From Micromussa lordhowensis (taxonomy: Eukaryota; Cnidaria; Anthozoa; Scleractinia; Lobophylliidae): a stretch of DNA of 64,000 bases. The notes below the pieces were generated by a model, which worked only from the letters and a program-made list of their open reading frames with translations, did not search any database and was not told the DNA's origin. Shown piece by piece: positions 55,808-63,720 of the stretch (position 1 is its first letter; every line of letters begins with the position of its first letter). The DNA lies in contig OZ026600.1 in assembly GCA_964020085.1 (NCBI GenBank), positions 6,639,848 through 6,703,847 on the forward strand. Direction: 5' to 3'. Made by a program: the position numbers and the translations under genes.

Positions 55808-57566
55808 TTATTTCTCTTTTTAGATCTCCTCTCTGTCCGTGAAAATATCCAAAGTTAATAACATAATTAGATTGAGCATTTTGTGCAGCTTGACTTGAAT
55901 CATCTTCAACAAAAGGTTTTATATTTCTAATTGAATTACCCCCCATATCGAGATCTCCTTCCATACCTCTATCTCCTAAAAGCGGTAGATAAGTGGACTT
56001 AGCGCCACCAACTGTTAGGACTGCATCGTCTGCTGAACTACTCCTAATTCCTGTTATAGCATTATCACCCATTTGGAGATTTCCAGTCATCTGTCTGGAA
56101 CCATTTAAAGGTAAATTCAAAAGGTTTGCATTATCAACATAAGTTTTATTTGCAGCATCATCACCGCTGAGCGGATTTGGTAAACCATAAAGATAACTAT
56201 TATTCATATTAATTGGGCTATTACCATCTGCTACCATTGTTAATCGACCACAATTAGTAATAAGATTATCATTCATGTCCAGATCACCTGTCATTGCACG
56301 AGAACCATCTAATTTGAAATAGTGACTTAAATCAATCTTAACAATCTCATCATCAACATAGGTTTTGTCTGCTTTTCTAGTAGATATATCATTAATAGCA
56401 ATATCTTGTTTACCGTCTCTATCATCAACATAGGTTTTGTCTGCTTTACGAGAAGATAAATCATTAATAGCAATATCCTGTTTAGCGTCTCTATCGTCAA
56501 CATACTCTTTGTTAGCTGCATCTTTATTATCTGTTGGAAGGGAGAGATTGACTATCTTTTGATTATTCATATTAATCGGTTCAAAATACAAAATAGTGCC
56601 AGAATAATCAGTACTTTTGACATTTAAAAGATTGTGATTGAAATGAGTATTTTGCTTACCTGCTATTACTCTTGAATAAAAGTTAAAAACTAATCTATTA
56701 TTGTTATATTTACTACCATAATATCTAATCTGGAAGGTAATTTCACCAGGTTGACCATTACTACTGAACTGAATAAAAGCTTTGGTATATTGTCCATTAT
56801 AGTCGTGAGAAAATGTTATTACATTAAAATTACTATCACCATTAACCTGTGTAATCAAAGTTTCATCAGTTAAAAAATAAACTGCAAAGCTAAATATTTC
56901 AAAAACAACTGTGTAAATACCCGCTGTTAATGAGTCATTAGTCATCTTCAGAGAGGCCCAAGCTTGCCCTCCAAAACCACTATTAAACCCTTCTTTTATT
57001 ACTACATTTATTGTATCATGAAAATGGTTATTCATAAAATGGTCTGATGGTAATCTTGGTCTTAATAGTAATTTAGATAATTCAGCATTATTCCCGTAGT
57101 TTTTAAAGAATCTCATATTTGGTTGTAAATGATAATTAACTTGAACATGATCAGTCATCTTTTTTAATTGACTGAAAGTGACAGCCTCATTATTCTCACT
57201 AGCGTCTTTGAGATTAATAATATTGTGATTATTTAAATTCAGATTATCTAACATGCTTTGAGTCCCATCTCTGAGAAGGACATCAGTCTTTTCTGCTTTA
57301 CTGTTAATAGCAATATCTTGTCTAGTGTTTTCATCATCTACATATTTTTTTGTTACACTCCCTGAAGAAATATGTCTATCTACATACTCTTTTGTTGCTG
57401 CATCATTATTATGGATAGGAAGGGCTACTTCAGTTAATCGCTTACTATCAATGTCAAAATTACCATCATCAGTTAGACTAAATCCAATTCCAGGTAAACC
57501 AGGATCACCTTTTTCACCTCTTCCAGTTGCTGATGTTGATTCAAGTTGTCCATTGCTAAAACCCAT
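55767..57566 (-). CDS. N-terminal part of the long fiber (spike) protein
   Basis: 599 codons. Anchor MGFSNGQ, a collagen-like stub (GEKGDPGLPGIG), then shaft modules (SKRLTEVALPIHNNDAATKE, LNNHNIINLKDASENNEAV, INMNNQKIVNLSLP), a central globular beta domain (about residues 140-345), two repeated spacers (DRDAKQDIAIND and DRDGKQDIAIND), then more modules (GDLDMNDNLITNCG, GNLQMGDNAITGI). The frame ends at TGA inside the module region rather than after a head domain, consistent with the frameshift. This is the typical build of trimeric fibers. ATG is immediately preceded by TATTATAT. Confidence 0.75.
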   Translation of the reverse strand: MGFSNGQLESTSATGRGEKGDPGLPGIGFSLTDDGNFDIDSKRLTEVALPIHNNDAATKEYVDRHISSGSVTKKYVDDENTRQDIAINSKAEKTDVLLRDGTQSMLDNLNLNNHNIINLKDASENNEAVTFSQLKKMTDHVQVNYHLQPNMRFFKNYGNNAELSKLLLRPRLPSDHFMNNHFHDTINVVIKEGFNSGFGGQAWASLKMTNDSLTAGIYTVVFEIFSFAVYFLTDETLITQVNGDSNFNVITFSHDYNGQYTKAFIQFSSNGQPGEITFQIRYYGSKYNNNRLVFNFYSRVIAGKQNTHFNHNLLNVKSTDYSGTILYFEPINMNNQKIVNLSLPTDNKDAANKEYVDDRDAKQDIAINDLSSRKADKTYVDDRDGKQDIAINDISTRKADKTYVDDEIVKIDLSHYFKLDGSRAMTGDLDMNDNLITNCGRLTMVADGNSPINMNNSYLYGLPNPLSGDDAANKTYVDNANLLNLPLNGSRQMTGNLQMGDNAITGIRSSSADDAVLTVGGAKSTYLPLLGDRGMEGDLDMGGNSIRNIKPFVEDDSSQAAQNAQSNYVINFGYFHGQRGDLKREINDVSAAALNRKKS

Positions 57567-57581
57567 ATATAATATACTAAA

Positions 57582-57806
57582 TTAAATTTCTTCTTCTTCT
57601 TCTTTATCTCTTAAGTAATCAGAATCTAACATTTTGAGATTTTTAATTAATAATAATATTTCATCAGAAATAGATTCGTTGTATTTTTTTTCAACTTCTT
57701 TTAAACATTCTAGTTTACTAGTAAGATTCTCTAATAAAAAATTTATCTCATTAAACACATTAAATATTTCGTGTGTTAATCTTCTCGGCAAACTAATTCT
57801 ATCCAT
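57582..57806 (-). CDS. Small coiled-coil protein, 74-79 aa
   Basis: The ORF is open upstream into the ATPase gene, but two good starts exist: 57806 (MDRISLPRRLTHEIF, just after the ATPase TAG) or 57821 (MKIYRM, overlapping the ATPase end by 14 bp). The product is one helix with coiled-coil periodicity (NEINFLLENLTSKLECLKEV) and an acidic tail ending EEEEEI. It could be a small virion or assembly cofactor. It sits between ATPase and fiber, 15 bp from the latter. Unknown family. Confidence 0.5.
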   Translation of the reverse strand: MDRISLPRRLTHEIFNVFNEINFLLENLTSKLECLKEVEKKYNESISDEILLLIKNLKMLDSDYLRDKEEEEEI

Positions 57807-57807
57807 C

Positions 57808-58443
57808 CTATATATTTTCATTGAAATTTTTTCTAATTGTCTTTTTAGTCTTATCAATGTACGCAAAACTATAAGGCTCACTAGTCGCACTCTCGAATCG
57901 CTTCTTAGGTACATTGACTTCTTTACACATTCTTGCTGTCTCTGCATTACTTGGAGAGTCAAAAATACAAAAATGAGAGCAATTCAACCTGATGTCTTTG
58001 GGAGTGAGATAATAAGATTGACTTAAATAGATTACACTGCAATTTTTATGACGGCCACCAATAAAATATTCAATGAGAGGTTTTTGGTTTCGTTCACAAG
58101 CAAAGTCATCAAAGATAACTATTTTTTGATTATCGTGGTCTAGGCTTTCCAGAGGAATGACATCACCATTACTCTCTTCTATGACATCATAACCAACCTC
58201 TTCTGAAATGGGTCGAAATGTTTCTAATAGTTGTCTGTACTTCGGTTGCTCGAGATTTTTAGAAAACAAGTAAATCTTATCATAGTAGAGTAGATTATAA
58301 AGCATATGCATAAGAACGTTAGTTTTACCACAACCGCTTGGTCCACAAATTAACATTCGAAAAGTGTCTGAAGGCATATAAGGTAGCAGTTTTCGGAAAT
58401 TGCGGTCATTATTAGAAGCTGAATCATAATTAGGAATTTTCAT
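57808..58443 (-). CDS. A32-like DNA-packaging ATPase
   Basis: 211 residues, near the usual size of adintovirus/Polinton FtsK-HerA ATPases. P-loop GPSGCGKTN at residues 34-42, Walker B KIVIFDDFACE at about 107-117, then HKNCSVIYLSQSYY (sensor/arginine region) and NCSHFCIFDSPS. Unlike the ATPase of the 4.9-kb elements, it lacks a zinc finger and has a different P-loop flank, so it is another lineage. It pumps DNA into the capsid. It is transcribed leftward from the 70-bp divergent centre, with AATTATATAG just before the ATG. Confidence 0.88.
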   Translation of the reverse strand: MKIPNYDSASNNDRNFRKLLPYMPSDTFRMLICGPSGCGKTNVLMHMLYNLLYYDKIYLFSKNLEQPKYRQLLETFRPISEEVGYDVIEESNGDVIPLESLDHDNQKIVIFDDFACERNQKPLIEYFIGGRHKNCSVIYLSQSYYLTPKDIRLNCSHFCIFDSPSNAETARMCKEVNVPKKRFESATSEPYSFAYIDKTKKTIRKNFNENI

Positions 58444-58513
58444 CTATATAATTAATATTTTTTTAATAAATGACTCATATTATACCGCATAATATAATTA
58501 ATATAAATAATAT
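58444..58513. promoter_or_regulatory. Divergent AT-rich promoter region
   Basis: 70 bp between the ATPase and the PPxY-protein genes. It is nearly pure A/T with TATATAATTAATATT on one side and ATATAAATAATAT on the other, each ending at a start codon. It probably drives both arrays. Confidence 0.6.
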
Positions 58514-59515
58514 ATGAGTCTCTCAAATTGGAAACGATTAGCTCAGAAACGGACTGAGACTGGAAGGATGAAGAATCAGCTTTATGATGAGATCACTGAA
58601 GAGAAGATAAAGAGTAAGACTTCTGACCAGCGGATAACAAAATCATTTAGACTAGATGAAATCATAGATGGGTTAAAGGCACAAAAGCTTAAGAATAGAT
58701 CGCAAATGAGAATACGTCCCAGCCCAGCAGGTAAACCAGATGAAATTGATTATGCACCTGAAGTAGATCCATATGAAGATATGGATGTGGAAGGATTATT
58801 AGATCTCCAAGATTACGTAGCGCCGCAGACAGAAAAACAAATAGCTAAGATGCCTGAAGGGCCGCCACCAAAATATGAAATGGATCCTAGTTTTTGGAAT
58901 CTAGAAGGAGATGAATCTTTACCACCAGAATATGATGAAGATCCTCCAGCAATAGAAGAACCACGAGAAGAATTTGAGGGGGAAGAATATGAAAGAGAAG
59001 CAAATAAGATTTTAGATCATTTGGAACTTCCCAACTATGATGATGTTGAACTGAGACTGGCCGAACCTGAAATGACTGCAACAAAACAACGAAATTATCT
59101 AGATAAAGTTGTAAAAGATGCTGAAAGGAGAAGAAGACAAGTAATTGCTTTTAAAGCAAACGCTACTAAAAAATTTAATAAAGGTGAGATTGATGCAGCA
59201 GAAAGAGATAGAATACATCAAAATTCAGACCGATTTAGAGGAGAGCTTAATGATTATATTAAGCAATATAAATTTAAAAGCAAATCAACGAAAGGTTACG
59301 GGACCAAAAGAGTCAGTGGAAGTGGTGTGTATTTCTATAATGATGCTAAAGAATTACTAAAGAAATTAACACTAATTATTGGTGAAATGGAAGCAGGCAA
59401 TACAAGTGTCAAGATGAGAAATATGGGTCAAACTATCTTAGACACTCTATTACGAACAAAATCAATCAATAAGTCGCAATATCAAAAGTTAGTGAAAAAA
59501 TATTTTGGGGTTTAG
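58514..59515 (+). CDS. PPxY-motif structural/morphogenesis protein, 333 aa
   Basis: N-terminal basic helical stretch (WKRLAQKRTETGRMKNQL), an acidic Pro-rich middle with two late-domain-like motifs (PPPKYE at about 117-121 and LPPEYDEDPP), a basic helical region, and a C-terminal conserved domain (GSGVYFYNDAKELLKKLTLI, then TLLRTKSINKSQYQKLVKKY). This C-terminal domain recurs in cnidarian Polinton-like elements. PPxY motifs recruit NEDD4-type ubiquitin ligases; adenovirus pVI has a comparable motif. The location suggests a virion protein. Function inferred. Confidence 0.65.
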   Translation: MSLSNWKRLAQKRTETGRMKNQLYDEITEEKIKSKTSDQRITKSFRLDEIIDGLKAQKLKNRSQMRIRPSPAGKPDEIDYAPEVDPYEDMDVEGLLDLQDYVAPQTEKQIAKMPEGPPPKYEMDPSFWNLEGDESLPPEYDEDPPAIEEPREEFEGEEYEREANKILDHLELPNYDDVELRLAEPEMTATKQRNYLDKVVKDAERRRRQVIAFKANATKKFNKGEIDAAERDRIHQNSDRFRGELNDYIKQYKFKSKSTKGYGTKRVSGSGVYFYNDAKELLKKLTLIIGEMEAGNTSVKMRNMGQTILDTLLRTKSINKSQYQKLVKKYFGV

Positions 59516-59549
59516 TACACACTAGTAAATTATATTTACATTAATTTAT

Positions 59550-60317
59550 ATGGAGAGAGAAATCTCATTAAGCAGTTTTGCAGTTAAAGATGAACCTGGT
59601 AATCGACCTGGTGATTTTACTACAAGGTTTTCTAGAACTTTAGACTATGAACACAGTGATGGGATTTGGTATATTGGTTTTAATAAAATTATTTCAATGG
59701 CTTTTACATGGACAAATATAAATTCTGGTTATAACAATCAAAAGATAGCTTACAGTAAAGACGGCGGGAAAACGTTTACAGATATTGATTTTCCAAAAGG
59801 AGTTTGGGATTACACTGATATTGATAAATACATTAAGGAAAAGACTAAAACAGTCCGCGGTGATGGTGATGAAGAATTTCCAATTACGGTGACTTTTGAT
59901 GAACCAACTTTTAGAGTCTTAGTGACTTTAGACGCAAACTATCAGCTTGACCTGCGTAAATCTAATTTTGGCAAACTAATAGGATTCGATAAGGTGATCT
60001 TAAGAGATGAGAGAAACGTTAGCCCCAAAGTACCTAACCTATCAGAAGATACAGATGTCCTAAATATTCACTGTGATTTAGTCTCTGATTCATTAGTAGA
60101 TGGGGTAGAATCAGATATTGTTTTTAGTTTTGGTACAGGAACGCTGAGACCTTCTTACAATTTTACCCTTGAACCGCGTCGTGTTATATTTAATCCTATC
60201 AATAAAACAAGAGTTTCAAGCGTTCGAATCTATGTAACCGATGGTTTAAGAAGACCAGTCTATTTAAATCATGCTGACACAGCATTTTCATTAATCTTAA
60301 AAAAAGTTCCATTTTAA
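59550..60317 (+). CDS. Penton-like minor capsid protein (single jelly roll), 255 aa
   Basis: Beta-rich protein starting MEREISLSSFAVKDEPGNRP; internal pattern SRTLDYEHSDGIWYIGFNKI and WTNINSGYNN, with a C-terminal VSSVRIYVTDGLRRPVYLNH. Adintovirus/Polinton penton proteins occupy this place and size, next to the major capsid gene. Pentons cap the fivefold vertices and anchor fibers. The start codon directly follows TTAATTTAT. Fold assignment is by position and strand pattern, not a search. Confidence 0.7.
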   Translation: MEREISLSSFAVKDEPGNRPGDFTTRFSRTLDYEHSDGIWYIGFNKIISMAFTWTNINSGYNNQKIAYSKDGGKTFTDIDFPKGVWDYTDIDKYIKEKTKTVRGDGDEEFPITVTFDEPTFRVLVTLDANYQLDLRKSNFGKLIGFDKVILRDERNVSPKVPNLSEDTDVLNIHCDLVSDSLVDGVESDIVFSFGTGTLRPSYNFTLEPRRVIFNPINKTRVSSVRIYVTDGLRRPVYLNHADTAFSLILKKVPF

Positions 60318-60324
60318 TATATAT

Positions 60325-60705
60325 ATGAAGTCAAGAGAGTTCAAAAAGATTTATCACCCAAGAACGGGACGATATGTCTACAAACACCGCGGCAATGGAA
60401 TTATAGTAGATAATCTTATGAAACCACTAAAAAAGGTAGCTAGTGCTTTAACTGGACAGGTTTTAAAACCATTTGCTAAAAAAGCAATACAAGCTGGTGT
60501 ATCTCAAGCGGGAGAACGAGTTGGTAAAAAGGCTGCTGATAAAGTTATAGAGCGATCTGGTGAGCTTATCCGAAAAAGGCTATCCTCAGGGTCTAAAAAA
60601 GCGACAAAGTCAACAAAGTCAACAAAGTCAAAGCCAGGTAGAGCAAAGCCAAGGACGCAGGAGGAAGTTTATACACTGATTAATAATCTTATAGCGCGAT
60701 CTTAA
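60325..60705 (+). CDS. Basic core (DNA-condensing) protein, 126 aa
   Basis: Very Lys/Arg-rich: FKKIYHPRTGRYVYKHRGNG at the start, an Ala/Gly-rich middle (KKVASALTGQVLKPFAKKAI), then GSKKATKSTKSTKSKPGRAK and the helical EEVYTLINNLI end. This composition resembles adenovirus core proteins and other virion histone-like peptides. It sits 7 bp after the penton-like gene with TTTTAATATAT at the start codon. Confidence 0.65.
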   Translation: MKSREFKKIYHPRTGRYVYKHRGNGIIVDNLMKPLKKVASALTGQVLKPFAKKAIQAGVSQAGERVGKKAADKVIERSGELIRKRLSSGSKKATKSTKSTKSKPGRAKPRTQEEVYTLINNLIARS

Positions 60706-60734
60706 AGAAAAAAAAATCTGATAAAAAATATATA

Positions 60735-61979
60735 ATGGCATTTAGATCACCAGAGTACGTACAGAGAAACGAACTAGTGCAATTTCGTCTTCAAGATGCT
60801 ATAAGAGCTCCTGCCAATACTCAAGAGCAAAATAAGAAAGGATACAAATTTCATGTTACTGATCGTGGTATTATGCTTGATTGGTTTAACGCCTTTTTTG
60901 AAGTGCGATTCAAATTAGACCTTAAAGCAAATGGTGGAGACAATGCTGACGCCAGAACAACAATTATTAATGGGTCGCATTCACTAATTAAACATATGGT
61001 AATAAAGAGTGCAGGAAAAATCGTCTATGACACTGATAATCTTCATCTTGTAACTTTTGCAAAAAATCTTTTAGAATATTCAGATGATTTTGGGCGTAGT
61101 ACAGCCAAAAATAGCTTATGGTATTTAGATACAGATACCACTTCAGATGATACAAACACTGGTTTGGAAAGTAGGCGTTTATTAACAGAAAACAGAGCTC
61201 ATGTTAATACAAGTATTCCATTAAATAGGTATTCTTTTTTCGAAGAATTAGAAGGACGATTGTTACCACCAATGGATCTCCAATTTGAAATAGAACTGAC
61301 ACCGGACGCTGAAGTATTATATGGGGCAGTTGATACATTGAGATTAGTAATTGATCGTTTTTATCTATGGGTACCCCGACTAGAACCAAAAGATGCTCTT
61401 ATGTCTAAATTCATCAGTGAATACCAAAAACCCAGTAAATGGAAATACCTCAAAGAAATGTACCAAAGTTCAGATACTACTAGAAACAGTGGTGATTTCA
61501 GAATCTCAGCTAGTATTGATAAAGTACAACATGTTTTCCTCTACTTCCAGAGACTTAAGACTAATGATATGACAGCAAATCCTTATATTTTTGATACTTT
61601 TAAACTTAATGCTGCTAATGCTAATAGTCATCTTACTACTTGTCGTCTTGAATATGGTAATGGTGTCTTCTATCCAGAACTTGAATATGATACAGAAAGT
61701 AAAACAAGAATCTATTATGATTTAATGAATTATTCATGGAAAAAGAATGATTATAATACAGGTACTCAGCTCAATATCACTAATTTTTCGAATCTTTACC
61801 CAATGTTATATTTTGACCTGACTTATCAAACAGAACAGGTAAGCAGAGATCCAAAGCAACTTAACGTAAGATTTCGCCTCTCACAAGCAGCAGCTGCTGA
61901 TTTTAGAGTGCATGCAATTGTTCTCTATGAAGAAGATGTTGTTGTTGATAAAGTGGGAGATCAATTAGTTATTGTCTAA
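60735..61979 (+). CDS. Major capsid protein (double jelly roll), 414 aa
   Basis: Start MAFRSPEYVQRNELVQFRLQ. The first barrel region includes MLDWFNAFFEVRFKLDLK and IINGSHSLIKHMVIKSAGK; FLLEYSD-like and LLTENRAHVNTSIPLNR follow, then a second barrel with IDKVQHVFLYFQRLKTNDM and NVRFRLSQAAAADFRVHAIV. The N-terminal WFNA, SLI and yDtdn patterns and size are typical of Polinton/adintovirus hexon-like proteins that form pseudohexameric capsomers. Complete and undamaged. Preceded by AAAAAATATATA right at ATG and 30 bp after the core gene. Confidence 0.82.
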   Translation: MAFRSPEYVQRNELVQFRLQDAIRAPANTQEQNKKGYKFHVTDRGIMLDWFNAFFEVRFKLDLKANGGDNADARTTIINGSHSLIKHMVIKSAGKIVYDTDNLHLVTFAKNLLEYSDDFGRSTAKNSLWYLDTDTTSDDTNTGLESRRLLTENRAHVNTSIPLNRYSFFEELEGRLLPPMDLQFEIELTPDAEVLYGAVDTLRLVIDRFYLWVPRLEPKDALMSKFISEYQKPSKWKYLKEMYQSSDTTRNSGDFRISASIDKVQHVFLYFQRLKTNDMTANPYIFDTFKLNAANANSHLTTCRLEYGNGVFYPELEYDTESKTRIYYDLMNYSWKKNDYNTGTQLNITNFSNLYPMLYFDLTYQTEQVSRDPKQLNVRFRLSQAAAADFRVHAIVLYEEDVVVDKVGDQLVIV

Positions 61980-62022
61980 AAAAAAAAAATATATTTAGAA
62001 AAAATATTTTAATATAATATAT

Positions 62023-62745
62023 ATGAGAGTTAAAGAGAGTCAGAACGAAAGTCAGAACAAAGAAGAAATAGTCGATTTTCTCCATATTGACACTTCAAAG
62101 ATAACTTTTAAAAAACCAAAGCCAAATAATCACAATGGAACACAGATTGGAATATTATACAATGGAAGTACATTATTTGTTAAATATAAAGGATATACAC
62201 CCTTCGGTTTAAATGAAAACTATGATAAAGATGGTAATTACCAAGGTACTAGCATGCAAATTAATTGTGATGGGGAATATCTAGAAAAAGCCAAAGAATT
62301 AGACGAATTTTTTATTGATTATTTATATTCTTTAAAGAACAATAAAAAAATACATAGAGAAGCTGTAGCGGGATATGATGAACACGGTCAAGGTGGTTCT
62401 TGGAAAAGAATCTGTAAAAAACCGTATAAAATTGTTGATGAAGAAAGAGTATATCAAGATTACCCATCAAAGATGGAGTTTTCACTATTTTTTAGAAATG
62501 ATCGAATAGCTACAAAATTTTTTACATGGGATGGGGAAAATTTAGGATATGATTCAGTAAAAATTGGTCCAAAAAGTAAAGTGAAATTTATTGCTTCCTG
62601 GTTTTCAATTACAACAGGAACTTTTGGAGCTACTCTAAAACCAAAATTAATGCAAGTATCATATCGAGAAGTAGAAGATATTTTCGATAACTTCATCTTA
62701 GATGATGAAGAAGAAGATGTTCTATCTATTGGATCTGATTTATAA
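62023..62745 (+). CDS. SSB-like (OB-fold) protein, 240 aa
   Basis: A conserved-looking core, GTQIGILYNGSTLFVKYKG then TPFGLNENYDKDG, resembles the N-terminal strands of single-stranded-DNA-binding proteins of Polintons and large DNA viruses (the gp2.5/ASFV CP312R-like group). A middle with IHREAVAGYDEHG and a strongly acidic C-terminal tail (DDEEEDVLSIGSDL) follow. Acidic tails are common on SSBs. It would be the only replication-type gene kept in the block. Family is tentative. Confidence 0.5.
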   Translation: MRVKESQNESQNKEEIVDFLHIDTSKITFKKPKPNNHNGTQIGILYNGSTLFVKYKGYTPFGLNENYDKDGNYQGTSMQINCDGEYLEKAKELDEFFIDYLYSLKNNKKIHREAVAGYDEHGQGGSWKRICKKPYKIVDEERVYQDYPSKMEFSLFFRNDRIATKFFTWDGENLGYDSVKIGPKSKVKFIASWFSITTGTFGATLKPKLMQVSYREVEDIFDNFILDDEEEDVLSIGSDL

Positions 62746-62770
62746 GAACTATTCCAAAGTCATAGAATAA

Positions 62771-62808
62771 ATATTATTTAGGAATTTAAAAAAGTCCCTA
62801 AATAATAT
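62771..62808. terminator. Hairpin ATATTATTTAGG / CCTAAATAATAT before the minor capsid gene
   Basis: 12-bp arms with a 14-nt loop, ending 3 bp before the next ATG. It doubles as that gene's AT-rich start motif, so it could end one transcript and begin another. Confidence 0.45.
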
Positions 62809-62811
62809 ATA

Positions 62812-63534
62812 ATGACTGAACTACATCAAATTTCTGTCAAACTTTCTGAAGGGCAAAAACGAAAACTAACTAAGGCTTACAGACACAGAGAAGAAATAAG
62901 TTTACGCTTAAGTAAAAATGCGTTAAGTGGTTCCGATGTTCTTATGGTGCCAATGAATACTGTTAAGAGACTCGCTAAGGCCAAAACAGCTAATCGAGGA
63001 ATGGTAATTACTATATCAAAGTATAATATCAGGCGTCAATCTGGGTCTGGTATCTTTAGCTCAATATTGCCAGTATTAAAGAATGTAGCACCAACTATCG
63101 GTAAAACACTAGGATTGTCTGCTCTAGCAGGGTTAGCTTCTGAAGGTGCTAGTCAAATAGTTAAGAAAATTAGTGGCGGACAAATGTATCAAGTACCAAA
63201 TAATAAACTATTTATGTTAGCTCAATTGGGTGATCTACTGACTAAAGGACAAATAGGAGATTTAGCCCGAGCTCATAAAGGTGGAGAAGACTTACTTTTC
63301 CGACTGACACAACGACAAGTAGGTAATGGTATTGGAACGTTAATAGCTAGTATTGGTATTCCAATGATTCTTGATGCATTAAAAGGAGGAAGTATAAAAG
63401 GAAGAGGAGGTCCTAGAATGGGGAAATCGGATGGAGGAGGAGGTCCTCGTATGGGAATGCCTATGGCTCCACCACCTTTTATTGGGACATGGGGCAGGGG
63501 AGGAAAAAAAAAAAAAAAAGGTAAAAAAGCCTAA
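62812..63534 (+). CDS. Hydrophobic minor capsid protein with PPPFIGTWG tail, 240 aa
   Basis: N-terminal basic domain (LSEGQKRKLTKAYRHREEIS), a Gly/Leu-rich hydrophobic segment (IFSSILPVLKNVAPTIGKTL, LSALAGLASEGASQIVKKI) suited to an amphipathic membrane-active helix, a second region (NNKLFMLAQLGDLLTKGQIG), then a Gly/Pro tail with MAPPPFIGTWG and poly-Lys end. The 4.9-kb elements carry a relative of the Gly/hydrophobic part (GLGSIFKGLFR). Adenovirus pVI and related minor proteins are candidates by analogy; family relation is inferred. Confidence 0.6.
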   Translation: MTELHQISVKLSEGQKRKLTKAYRHREEISLRLSKNALSGSDVLMVPMNTVKRLAKAKTANRGMVITISKYNIRRQSGSGIFSSILPVLKNVAPTIGKTLGLSALAGLASEGASQIVKKISGGQMYQVPNNKLFMLAQLGDLLTKGQIGDLARAHKGGEDLLFRLTQRQVGNGIGTLIASIGIPMILDALKGGSIKGRGGPRMGKSDGGGGPRMGMPMAPPPFIGTWGRGGKKKKKGKKA

Positions 63535-63553
63535 ATTCCATAAAGATATCCCA

Positions 63554-63712
63554 ATGAGTAATTTTGATCTTTTAGATTGGTGTAAATACTTGAAGATACC
63601 TATCAAAAATGTCCTAAGCAGAGATCAGACTGTACCTCATAATCATAAGTTAGCGCTTTTTATTTATAATTTAGAACCTCATTATATGAGTGGTAGTCTA
63701 AAAATAGAGTAG
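63554..63712 (+). pseudogene. Truncated adenain/ULP1-type cysteine protease (N-terminal 48 codons)
   Basis: MSNFDLLDWCKYLKIPIKNV, LSRDQTVPHNHKLALFIYN and EPHYMSGS match the opening of the adenovirus-type C5 (ULP1-like) maturation protease of Polintons and adintoviruses. In the family this opening leads straight into the catalytic histidine region, but here it ends with four unrelated residues and a stop. The catalytic His, Asp and Cys are missing. The break falls at a 10-bp direct repeat. Without this enzyme the block cannot mature virions on its own. Confidence 0.72.
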
Positions 63713-63720
63713 TGGTAGTC
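63689..63720. repeat. 10-bp direct repeat at the broken right edge of the viral block
   Basis: AGTGGTAGTC at 63689-63698 and again at 63711-63720, 22 bp apart. The first copy is the last coding sequence recognisable as protease. This is the signature of templated or microhomology end joining. Confidence 0.6.
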
